Shown here: one piece after another, positions 17,645 through 24,614 of the stretch
How positions within the stretch are numbered: the first letter of the stretch is position 1
How the letters are laid out: every line of letters begins with the position of its first letter
Source of the DNA: Oleiphilus messinensis
Lineage (GTDB): Bacteria > Pseudomonadota > Gammaproteobacteria > Pseudomonadales > Oleiphilaceae
Assembly (NCBI RefSeq): GCF_002162375.1
Contig: NZ_CP021425.1
Span: forward strand, 2,167,501-2,231,500
DNA: 64,000 nt
Direction: 5' to 3'
The notes under the pieces: model-generated
What the model saw: the letters and a program-made list of their open reading frames with translations, nothing else
Told to the model about the DNA's origin: nothing
Databases searched by the model: none
Made by a program: the position numbers and the translations under genes

Positions 17645-18376
17645 ATGTCTACTGTACTTATCCTAGGCGCTCGATCAGACATAGGGCTTGCGACTGCCCA
17701 TCGTTTTGCCAAAGCGGGCTATGATGTTTTGCTCGCGGCTCGGAATGCTGCTGATTTGGAAAAAGATTGTGCAGATATACGAATTCGCTATTCAGTTGCT
17801 TCCAGTGTTCACGAATTTGATGTGCTTTCTCTCGAAACGCAACAAGTATTTGTCGATAAATTACCGATATTGCCTGATATCGTTGTATGTGCAGTTGGTT
17901 TAATGGTGGAACAGCAAGGGCTGGATGAAAGTTGTCTTCAGGCTCAATTAGTTCTGAAGACAAATTATCTCGGGCCGGTGGCTATTTTCAATTTGTTTGC
18001 TGAGTTGTTTGAGGCAAGAGGGAGTGGTTTGCTAATTGGTATTAGTTCTGTAGCCGGGGATCGTGGGCGAAAGAGCAACTATTTATATGGTTCCGCAAAG
18101 GCAGGTTTTACCGCTTATCTTTCAGGACTTCGAAACAAGCTTCATCAGAGTGGAGTTGGCGTAATGACTGTAAAACCTGGATTCGTTCGTACTGCTATGA
18201 CGAAAGGTATGAAGTTACCTGGGTTGCTCACAGCAGAACCTCAGGAGGTCGCTGATGATATTTTCTCAGCTGTGCAGAAAAAACGCGATGTGGTTTATAG
18301 CAAATGGTTTTGGTTTTGGATCATGTTACTTATTCGCTGTATTCCGGAATTTGTCTTCAAGCGGTTATCGCTGTAG
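17645..18376 (+). CDS. dprE2: DprE2-like short-chain reductase
   Basis: Classical SDR of 243 residues: nucleotide-binding LGARSDIGLATAHRF at the N-terminus and catalytic Ser in ISSVAGD with YLYGSAKAGF (YxxxK). Next to a DprE1-like oxidase, only 2 bp apart, it is the expected NADH-dependent 2'-keto reductase giving polyprenyl-phospho-D-arabinofuranose. The C-terminus has a hydrophobic stretch (WFWFWIMLLIRCIPEFVF) that may bring it to the membrane where its lipid substrate is, as in mycobacterial DprE2. A general SDR function is possible, but the gene pairing makes the assignment strong. Confidence 0.87.
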   Translation: MSTVLILGARSDIGLATAHRFAKAGYDVLLAARNAADLEKDCADIRIRYSVASSVHEFDVLSLETQQVFVDKLPILPDIVVCAVGLMVEQQGLDESCLQAQLVLKTNYLGPVAIFNLFAELFEARGSGLLIGISSVAGDRGRKSNYLYGSAKAGFTAYLSGLRNKLHQSGVGVMTVKPGFVRTAMTKGMKLPGLLTAEPQEVADDIFSAVQKKRDVVYSKWFWFWIMLLIRCIPEFVFKRLSL

Positions 18377-18444
18377 CCCTCTTCTCGATTGTCGTTATCG
18401 TTGAGTAAACAGGGTTTTTCAGTTAAACAATAGAAGGTGATTGT

Positions 18445-19380
18445 GTGAGTTTGAAAATTGCGTTACCTGGGGGAGCGGGCTTGGTTGGGCAGAATCTTAT
18501 CGTTAGACTCAAGGCCCGGGGATATAACGACATAATTGTCATTGATAAGCATGCCGAGAATTTGGAGGTTCTAAGAGAGCTTCATCCTGACATTGTCGCA
18601 ATCGAGGCAGATCTTGCTGAGAAAGGAATTTGGCAGAACCTATTACATGGTGTGGATGTCCTTGTCATGTTGCAGGCCCAAATAGGCGCCAAGGACTCCG
18701 ATCCATTTTTTCGTAATAACATCCAAGCGACTAATTTAATATTAGAGTCTATTGATTCTGATAATCCGCCATACATAATTCACATTAGTTCTTCTGTTGT
18801 GGAATCTGTCGCCGATGACAACTACACAAACACCAAAAGAGAGCAAGAACGACTTGTTCGTGCATCAAAAGTTGCGTGTACTGTCTTGCGCCCAACCCTA
18901 ATGTTTGGATGGTTTGATCGAAAACATTTTGGCTGGTTAGCCAGATTTATGAAGCGTGTTCCCGTTTTCCCAATTCCAGGCAGTGGCAGGTATATGCGTC
19001 AGCCACTTTATGTTTTAGATTTTTGTGATGTCATTATTGCCTGTATAGAACTTCGGCCAATGAACAAATGCTTCAATATAAGTGGATTTGAAAAGATTGA
19101 TTATATCGATATCATCAAGTTGATTAAAAAATCAGTACGCGCCAAAACGGTTATTGTCCGAATACCGTATGCGTTCTTCCACAGACTATTGATGTTCTGG
19201 TCTTGGTTTGATTCTGATCCCCCTTTTACAGTGCAACAGCTTGAAGCTCTAGTCGCAGGTGATGAATTTGAAGTGATGCCATGGCCTAAGATATTCAACG
19301 TGAAGCCTACTTCCTTCGAGCAGGCGATTGAGGATACATTCAATCATTTGCCTTATAGTGATATTGAACTGAAATTTTGA
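18445..19380 (+). CDS. NAD-dependent epimerase/dehydratase family protein, unknown substrate
   Basis: Extended-type Rossmann protein, 311 residues. The nucleotide-binding segment is PGGAGLVGQNLIVRL, slightly variant from GxxGxxG; ISSSVVESV and DNYTNTKREQE give a Ser and YxxxK catalytic set. LRPTLMFGW and a YMRQPLYVLDFCDVI segment resemble sugar-nucleotide epimerases. Start GTG with GAAGG upstream, 68 bp after dprE2, and 7 bp before the FAD gene. It has no counterpart in the mycobacterial arabinose operon. It may modify the polyprenyl sugar or a precursor, but the sequence gives no substrate. Confidence 0.75.
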   Translation: MSLKIALPGGAGLVGQNLIVRLKARGYNDIIVIDKHAENLEVLRELHPDIVAIEADLAEKGIWQNLLHGVDVLVMLQAQIGAKDSDPFFRNNIQATNLILESIDSDNPPYIIHISSSVVESVADDNYTNTKREQERLVRASKVACTVLRPTLMFGWFDRKHFGWLARFMKRVPVFPIPGSGRYMRQPLYVLDFCDVIIACIELRPMNKCFNISGFEKIDYIDIIKLIKKSVRAKTVIVRIPYAFFHRLLMFWSWFDSDPPFTVQQLEALVAGDEFEVMPWPKIFNVKPTSFEQAIEDTFNHLPYSDIELKF

Positions 19381-19387
19381 GGTTGTT

Positions 19388-20668
19388 ATGCAAAAAAAAA
19401 TAGCTGTTGTCGGCGCGGGCCCGATGGGGCTTGCTGTAGCGTACCACCTACTCAAGGCAGGGCATCAAGTTGATCTCTTTGAAGCCGATAAAGTCGCTGG
19501 GGGCATGAGCGCTACATTCGACTTTGATGGTTTACAGATTGAACGTTATTACCATTTTATCTGCAAAGAAGACCTCGCTCTATTTGAGTTACTTAAAGAA
19601 TTGAAGATCATTCACAAACTCAAATGGCAAGAGACAAAAATGGGTTTTTTCTATGATGGCCATCTGTACGAATGGGGGAATCCGTTGGCGTTATTGCGAT
19701 TTCCTAAATTGGGACTCATTGCTAAATTGAGATATGGTTTAATGGCGTACTTGGCAACAAAACGTCGGAAATGGTTGGATTTGGATAAAAAAGACGCGCT
19801 TTCCTGGATTATTACATGGGTTGGTCGTGATGCTTATAACGTGCTTTGGAAAAAGCTTTTTGAATTGAAATTTTATCAATACTCCTCTTCTTTATCCGCA
19901 GCTTGGATTTGGTCGAGGATTCGACGCGTCGGAAATTCACGAAAAAGTATGATGACCGAGTCACTTGGATACCTGGAGGGTGGATCTGACACATTGATTA
20001 ATTCTTTGGTTAACTCTATTGAGGACTTGGGAGGGCGAGTTCATTTGGGGTGTCCAGTGGAACAGGTTATGGTCAGTGAAGGGAAAGTTGAAGGGATCAG
20101 GGTAAATGGTCAGAAGCAGGACTATAACAACGTTGTAAGCACTATTCCTGCGGTATTTATTCCTCGGTTAATGCCATTTCTCCCGCAAAAATTGTTGGAT
20201 AAATTTGAGCGTTTAGTCAATATTCCTGTTGTTTGTGTCATTGTAAAGTTAAAGAATAAAATGACAGACAATTTCTGGTTAAATATAAATGATGAAACGA
20301 TGGACATCCCCGGGATGGTTGAGTATACAAATTTAAATGCCCTCGATTGCCATATTGTTTATGTTCCTTATTACATGCCTGAGGATAACCCGAAATTCAA
20401 CGACTCCGACGAGTGTTTTAAGGAAAAAGCTCGCCGATATATAAAGTCGATAAACCCTGAAATTCTGGATGACGATGTGATTTCAATACATGTTTCGAGA
20501 TATCGTTTTGCCCAGCCGGTTTGTGGCCCGGAGTTTCTCGCGCAATTGCCTTCAATTTCATTGCCTGTAGAAGGGTTGTTTGCGGCAGATACGTCTTATT
20601 ATTACCCTGAAGACAGGGGGATATCTGAAAGTGTGGGGCTCGCAAAGAAGATTGCGGATATGGTATGA
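19388..20668 (+). CDS. NAD(P)/FAD-dependent oxidoreductase, amine-oxidase/UDP-galactopyranose-mutase-like
   Basis: Flavoprotein of 426 residues. It has an N-terminal dinucleotide fold IAVVGAGPMGLAVAYHLL (about 4-21) and the family signature AGGMSATFDFDG downstream; a C-terminal FAADTSYYYPEDRGISESV segment is the second FAD-contact region of protoporphyrinogen-oxidase-type enzymes. Tandem placement with an epimerase and a GtrA protein occurs in glycan operons, where a sugar or lipid-sugar redox role is likely. The stop overlaps the start of gtrA by 4 bp (ATGA), so both are coupled. Exact reaction unknown. Confidence 0.8.
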   Translation: MQKKIAVVGAGPMGLAVAYHLLKAGHQVDLFEADKVAGGMSATFDFDGLQIERYYHFICKEDLALFELLKELKIIHKLKWQETKMGFFYDGHLYEWGNPLALLRFPKLGLIAKLRYGLMAYLATKRRKWLDLDKKDALSWIITWVGRDAYNVLWKKLFELKFYQYSSSLSAAWIWSRIRRVGNSRKSMMTESLGYLEGGSDTLINSLVNSIEDLGGRVHLGCPVEQVMVSEGKVEGIRVNGQKQDYNNVVSTIPAVFIPRLMPFLPQKLLDKFERLVNIPVVCVIVKLKNKMTDNFWLNINDETMDIPGMVEYTNLNALDCHIVYVPYYMPEDNPKFNDSDECFKEKARRYIKSINPEILDDDVISIHVSRYRFAQPVCGPEFLAQLPSISLPVEGLFAADTSYYYPEDRGISESVGLAKKIADMV

Positions 20669-21090
20669 CAGTTGTCTTGTCGAGTGAGTTTGCTCGCTTC
20701 ATTGTCGTTGGCGGTTTTGCTGCCGGCGTAAATTTTGTGAGCCGGGTGATTTATAATCAATTTGTTGGTTTTAGCCTGGCAATTATTTTGGCCTACCTCT
20801 CCGGTATGGTGACAGCCTATCTACTGTCTCGGTGGTTTGTGTTTTCACCCAGTGGTAACGCTACTGTACGAGAATTATTTTTCTTTACGTTAGTGAACAT
20901 GCTAGCAGTACTGCAGACTTGGTTAGTCAGCATGCTCCTGTATTTTTTTGTGCTGGACTGGTTAAATGTTAATGCTTTTAAAAAGGAGATTTCACACGCT
21001 ATTGGCATTATGGTTCCGGTTTTCAGTAGTTATCTAGGGCACAAGTACTTCACTTTTAAACCTGCTCATAATGATGAAAGCAATGCGTGA
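20665..21090 (+). CDS. GtrA family polyprenyl-phosphate-sugar flippase
   Basis: Small membrane protein of 141 residues with four hydrophobic helices, typical of GtrA. The N-terminus reads SSEFARFIVVGGFAAGVNFVSR and the C-terminus HAIGIMVPVFSSYLGHKYFTF, both standard GtrA segments. GtrA proteins flip polyprenyl-phosphate-linked monosaccharides; in mycobacteria the GtrA protein Rv3789 lies directly beside dprE1 and dprE2. Its presence here completes a synthesis-flip-transfer set. Its 3' end overlaps the convergent GT4 gene by 25 bp. Confidence 0.88.
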   Translation: MTVVLSSEFARFIVVGGFAAGVNFVSRVIYNQFVGFSLAIILAYLSGMVTAYLLSRWFVFSPSGNATVRELFFFTLVNMLAVLQTWLVSMLLYFFVLDWLNVNAFKKEISHAIGIMVPVFSSYLGHKYFTFKPAHNDESNA

Positions 21091-22259
21091 TATTTCTGAC
21101 CCACTCGTTTCCAGTTAAAGTTTTCTTTTGCATGCAGTAGCGCTTGCTCTGTAAGGGATTCATTCAATACCGGTGATTTAAGTAAGTGTAGTATTGCATT
21201 GGCTAGAGCGATGCTATTCTGAGGTGGGACAAGCAGTCCTGTTTCTTCATCTGTCACCACATCCCGGATTGCTGGCAAGTCACTTGCTACTACAGTGCAA
21301 CCACATCCAATTGCTTCGACCAAAACGAGACCCAAGCCTTCCTGGTCTCCGTCGGATGCCACAATTGAAGGTACTACAGCGATTTGGTGTTGGCGAAGAT
21401 AGTTCGGAACTTCTGAATTGATCACGGCACCCGTAAAGTTTACATTTCGAATTCCCCGTTTATGGGTATAGGATTTAAGTTCTCCTTCGAGCATACCTTT
21501 CCCGACGATGGTTAAGTGGCAATCGGGTTCCTTTTCCAGAACGATTTCAAAAGCTTCCAGTAGGTACCGGACTCCTTTTTTCTCAACCAAGCGGCCCACA
21601 AAAATAATATTTTTATTTGTTCGAGATGGCGTGGTTGGAGGCGTGAAGGTGTTGTCGAGATCTACACCCATCGACATTACGGATATGTGTCTGCTCTCTA
21701 TTTTCAATGTTTCAATACAGTGTTGTTTCATTGCTGAACTGACCACAGTAATGTAATCTGCTTTTTTGATGATCCATCGTTTAAGGTGGTTTAGCACTTT
21801 TCCATTGAGCGCAAAAAGGTCCGCACCGTGGGAAGTGATTAGAATACGGGTGGAAGATGCGGTAATAAAACGAGCTATAACAGCAATGAGGCCTTGGGGA
21901 ATTATCCAGTGGGCATGAATGATATCCCATCGTTCACGGCTCATTAGCTTCACTACTGCGAAGAGTTGAAATAGCAGAAAGAAGGGCACCAATAGGTACT
22001 TGAGAGGCCGTTCTTTGAGATTGCTAAGAATTCCGCTCCCGTAAGTCAATGTTTCCAGTTTGGGATAGAAATAGTGAAATCGTTCGATTTGCATGCCATC
22101 GAGGTGCTCGACCGTTTTAGCATCGGGAGAATGAGGAAGTAATACGGTTACTTCATTTTCTTTTGCGAGTTCTCGGCAAAGATATTTAACAAACGAAGGT
22201 TGAGTATCGCTTGCTGATGTTGGGAAGGTTGAAGCAAGAACAAGTACTTTTTTGCCCAT
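21066..22259 (-). CDS. Glycosyltransferase family 4, downstream of pilin
   Basis: GT-B glycosyltransferase of about 397 residues. VLVLASTFPTSASDTQPSFV at the N-terminus, ITSHGADLFAL, MSMGVDLDNTF, IFVGRLVEKKGVRYLLEAF and EGLGLVLVEAIGCGCTVVASDLPAIRDVV (donor-binding Glu residues) form a full GT4 set. ATG 22259 gives MGKKVLVLAS; an in-frame TTG at 22295 overlaps the pilA stop and is the alternative start. Being directly downstream of pilA and on the same strand, it could be cotranscribed from the sigma54 promoter. No membrane segment is evident, so it would act in the cytoplasm. Sugar unknown. Confidence 0.88.
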   Translation of the reverse strand: MGKKVLVLASTFPTSASDTQPSFVKYLCRELAKENEVTVLLPHSPDAKTVEHLDGMQIERFHYFYPKLETLTYGSGILSNLKERPLKYLLVPFFLLFQLFAVVKLMSRERWDIIHAHWIIPQGLIAVIARFITASSTRILITSHGADLFALNGKVLNHLKRWIIKKADYITVVSSAMKQHCIETLKIESRHISVMSMGVDLDNTFTPPTTPSRTNKNIIFVGRLVEKKGVRYLLEAFEIVLEKEPDCHLTIVGKGMLEGELKSYTHKRGIRNVNFTGAVINSEVPNYLRQHQIAVVPSIVASDGDQEGLGLVLVEAIGCGCTVVASDLPAIRDVVTDEETGLLVPPQNSIALANAILHLLKSPVLNESLTEQALLHAKENFNWKRVGQKYHALLSSL

Positions 22260-22291
22260 GATTGATGCGGGATCCGTTGGAGTTTGAGGAA

Positions 22292-22780
22292 TCAATAATC
22301 TCTACATATTGTAGGAAGATACTCTGAGCTAATGGTGGTTAAATTAGAGCCGCTTGCAGTGAGCCCTGAGGGAACGGGAGAATTCCCGCATATCCATAAC
22401 ATGCTTGCTGTGTTTGGTGAAGTGCCCACAGCGGGTCGGATACTCAGGATTTTGTTTTTTAGTTTTGGGTGAACATTATTACCCAAAGTAATGTGAACTG
22501 CGCCTTGATTAATTTCAACAGAAGTCGTGTATGCTCCTGTAAACGTGTTCGCCGCAAGTAGGTCTAAAGCTGCGTTATTCTGTGGCATTGACCCATTGTG
22601 CTGGTAATGTTCTGCAATTTTGAGCTTAATTGAATTTGAAATGGAAATACTTTCAGATACTTGGGCTCTGATTACATAGTTCGAATAGCCAACGATTGCG
22701 ATACTCGAAAGGACTCCCAGTATCGCGACCACAATCATCAGTTCTATCAAAGTAAAACCTGCTATGCGCTTATGTTTCAT
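22292..22780 (-). CDS. pilA: Type IV pilin (PilA-like major pilin)
   Basis: Prepilin of 162 residues. Leader MKHKRIAG is cut after Gly8, giving mature FTLIELMIVVAILGVLSSIAI with Glu5, the N-methylation and assembly signature of type IVa pilins. The C-terminal disulphide loop runs from Cys131 to Cys159. The region around residues 77-87 (AANTFTGAYTTS) and the loop itself are rich in Thr/Ser, possible O-glycosylation sites. ATG 22780 is chosen because the sigma54 promoter at 22816-22831 would place any upstream start before or at the transcription start. It is followed by a GT4 gene and preceded by a TfpX/TfpZ-type accessory gene. Confidence 0.95.
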   Translation of the reverse strand: MKHKRIAGFTLIELMIVVAILGVLSSIAIVGYSNYVIRAQVSESISISNSIKLKIAEHYQHNGSMPQNNAALDLLAANTFTGAYTTSVEINQGAVHITLGNNVHPKLKNKILSIRPAVGTSPNTASMLWICGNSPVPSGLTASGSNLTTISSEYLPTICRDY

Positions 22781-22815
22781 CTCAGTGAGTTCTCTTTTGT
22801 CATTAAGCCACATGC

Positions 22816-22831
22816 AGCAAAATTGATGCCG
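22816..22831 (-). promoter_or_regulatory. sigma54 (RpoN) promoter of pilA
   Basis: Read leftward the bases are CGGCATCAATTTTGCT. They match the -24/-12 consensus TGGCAC-N5-TTGCW at all but two positions, with exact GG-N10-GC spacing. The GC of the -12 box is about 37 bp from the pilA ATG, leaving a leader of about 25 nt. Pilin genes of Pseudomonas-type bacteria are driven by RpoN with PilR, so both position and sequence fit. Confidence 0.8.
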
Positions 22832-22911
22832 GGCGCACTGGTGCTGCTTTCGGCCAAGTTCTCAACGACTATAGTGACGGAATTGGTCACTTCACGACAG
22901 CCTCTGTCCTT

Positions 22912-23655
22912 CTAATTTGACCAAGATACCGCGCTGTTATCGGTATCTATTTCAATGATCGCTTTGTCATACTTGCCCTCGACACTGAAAAATCTGATGG
23001 GTGTACTTGATGAATTCTCATTGCTTTCTGTTTTCGTGTCACGACTATTTCTTTGCAGTGACTCTGGACTGCTAAACCCGCTTATTTTGAGGTATTCCAA
23101 GGCTTCATGCATTGGAACATACTGTTTGTACTGCACATAAAGTGGACCCTCCTGAAAATACTTTTGAAGTTTCTCATAAGAGGTTGGGGCGTCCCCGGAT
23201 TGTTCCGGTTTCGCCCAAACGAGTTTAGGAGTGGTACCGGGAAGCGAGTCTAAAATATTTAATGGTATCGAATGAAAGTCAAACGAACTTTCGTTGAGAG
23301 TCCGGAACGAATCATCAGTGAGAACCAGTAGTAAAGGTCGTTGTGTGTAAGTTTGCCATAGCCCCCAGGACAGACAGCTTAGCTGCAATAAAGCGATAAG
23401 CGCTAAATCAAATGTTAAGCCTTTTTTATTTTTTTTATACACGCAAAAGGTGAGTATGGGTCCAAGTACCACATCAACCCAAAATACAATGGTAAGCCCT
23501 TGAATTCCTCCATCGATTTCAAATAGTACCCCTGGATACCAAAAGGTTTGAACGACTAGAGCAGCGAGAACGATGATCGAGAGACTGATGGTGAAGTGAA
23601 TGCCGAGTGCGATTATTTTTTGCTTAAAAACATTCATCGGGTTCGTGATTTCCAT
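22912..23655 (-). CDS. TfpX/TfpZ-family type IV pilin accessory protein
   Basis: Membrane protein of 247 residues with several N-terminal hydrophobic helices (about 12-35, 52-75, 82-102) and a C-terminal periplasmic-looking domain ending in a charged tail. The pattern FEIDGGIQGLTIVFWVDVVLGPILTF between helices 1 and 2 is the hallmark of TfpX/TfpZ proteins that occur beside certain pilin alleles and assist assembly of that pilin. In P. aeruginosa these genes lie downstream of pilA; here it is upstream and in the same direction. Two starts are possible (ATG 23655 or ATG 23637). Identification rests on this conserved region and on the neighbouring pilin. Confidence 0.82.
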   Translation of the reverse strand: MEITNPMNVFKQKIIALGIHFTISLSIIVLAALVVQTFWYPGVLFEIDGGIQGLTIVFWVDVVLGPILTFCVYKKNKKGLTFDLALIALLQLSCLSWGLWQTYTQRPLLLVLTDDSFRTLNESSFDFHSIPLNILDSLPGTTPKLVWAKPEQSGDAPTSYEKLQKYFQEGPLYVQYKQYVPMHEALEYLKISGFSSPESLQRNSRDTKTESNENSSSTPIRFFSVEGKYDKAIIEIDTDNSAVSWSN

Positions 23656-23879
23656 GCATCTAAGTAACTGAAATATTTTTTAAATGTAAGATGTTGATTG
23701 GAAATCTGTCAAATCGTTGCTGCTCGAAAAGCAACTGAATGCTTGATTGCTAGGTGAAAAATGCCGACAAAAAGTCAGATTGCCGATTTTGGCACCATAT
23801 TTATATTCTGTTTTTTTGTATGTTTGTGCGGCTGGGAATCTTTCGCAGGTTAATTCTTTACCGGCCGCACAAGAGCTGC

Positions 23880-24200
23880 TTACCTCACCGCAATCAAATG
23901 CGCATTCTTACTCACTGTCGCCTTCCCAATTCCTTTCACATCAGCCAGTTCTTCAATATGAGCAAAAGGCCCGTACGTTTTTCGGTACTCGATGATTGCC
24001 TGTGCCTTTTTGATACCAACGCCTTTTAAAGTGCTGGCAAGGGTTTGTGCATCGGCGGTATTGATATTGATTCGGGTGCTGGCTTGTGTTGTGGTTTCTG
24101 CTGTTTCACTGGCTGCAAGGGCCTGGGGCAAGCCTGCCATATTCAAACCAAGCAATAATACAGTAAAACACACGGTGAGGTATTTTCTTATTGAAATCAT
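23880..24200 (-). CDS. ComEA-like helix-hairpin-helix DNA-binding protein
   Basis: Exported protein of 106 residues. A signal peptide covers about residues 1-30 (hydrophobic VCFTVLLLGLNMAG, then ALA). The mature part holds tandem HhH motifs: INTADAQTLASTLKGVGIKKAQAIIEY and ELADVKGIGKATVSKN. ComEA-family proteins bind incoming DNA in the periplasm during type IV pilus-dependent uptake. A similar gene directly follows wbpM in Pseudomonas O-antigen loci, so its place beside such genes is conserved. Here it is also next to the pilin genes, but functional linkage is only suggested. Confidence 0.88.
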   Translation of the reverse strand: MISIRKYLTVCFTVLLLGLNMAGLPQALAASETAETTTQASTRININTADAQTLASTLKGVGIKKAQAIIEYRKTYGPFAHIEELADVKGIGKATVSKNAHLIAVR

Positions 24201-24614
24201 TTCATTAATCCTTTAACGGTTCCTATCGCGCAATCCGTGATGCACTCTGGATAGGTGAATAACTTACGAGGAAATTTCTGGAGGAAAGAGTAGGGGGGCT
24301 CAACATCCTGTGAGCCCATCCTTGGAGAGGCTTTCTAATCCTTTAGAATCATGACTTCCGTGTAGATCCCTACTGGCTTTAACTTCCATGTTGGTGACCA
24401 TTATATTGAAAAAATGACGAGATAATAGGCGTCATTCTCCATTTCTTTTGTGGGATATATCGCACACGAAGTAGGCATTTTCTGTCATGTATGTGTGTAT
24501 GATAATTTTTGATTCTTGTCGAAACATGACACAATAGCGCCCTGTCTTCTCAAGACAAATCTGGCGATAGTATTACAAATTGAAATGGCGAGACCGGGAT
24601 AAAATGGGAAAAGG
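24201..24614. other. Intergenic region upstream of comEA-like and rmlD genes
   Basis: About 410 bp between divergent genes with no convincing coding sequence. It contains a perfect 7-bp-arm hairpin at 24296-24317 (GGGCTCA / TGAGCCC), a short perfect inverted repeat TGTCTT-CTC-AAGACA at 24543-24557, and directly after it GGCGATAGTAT at 24563-24573, which resembles the ops core (GGCGGTAGNNT) of JUMPstart elements. A GGGAAAAGG ribosome-binding stretch precedes the rmlD start codons. No sigma70 boxes could be assigned with confidence. Confidence 0.5.

Noticed and set aside
22781-22813. Upstream start of pilA giving MWLNDKRELTE
   Set aside because: It lies within the sigma54 promoter region and would add 11 residues before a normal prepilin leader.
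23826-23870. GTGCGGC/GCCGCAC inverted repeat after the comEA-like gene as terminator
   Set aside because: 31-nt loop and no T-run in the direction of comEA transcription.
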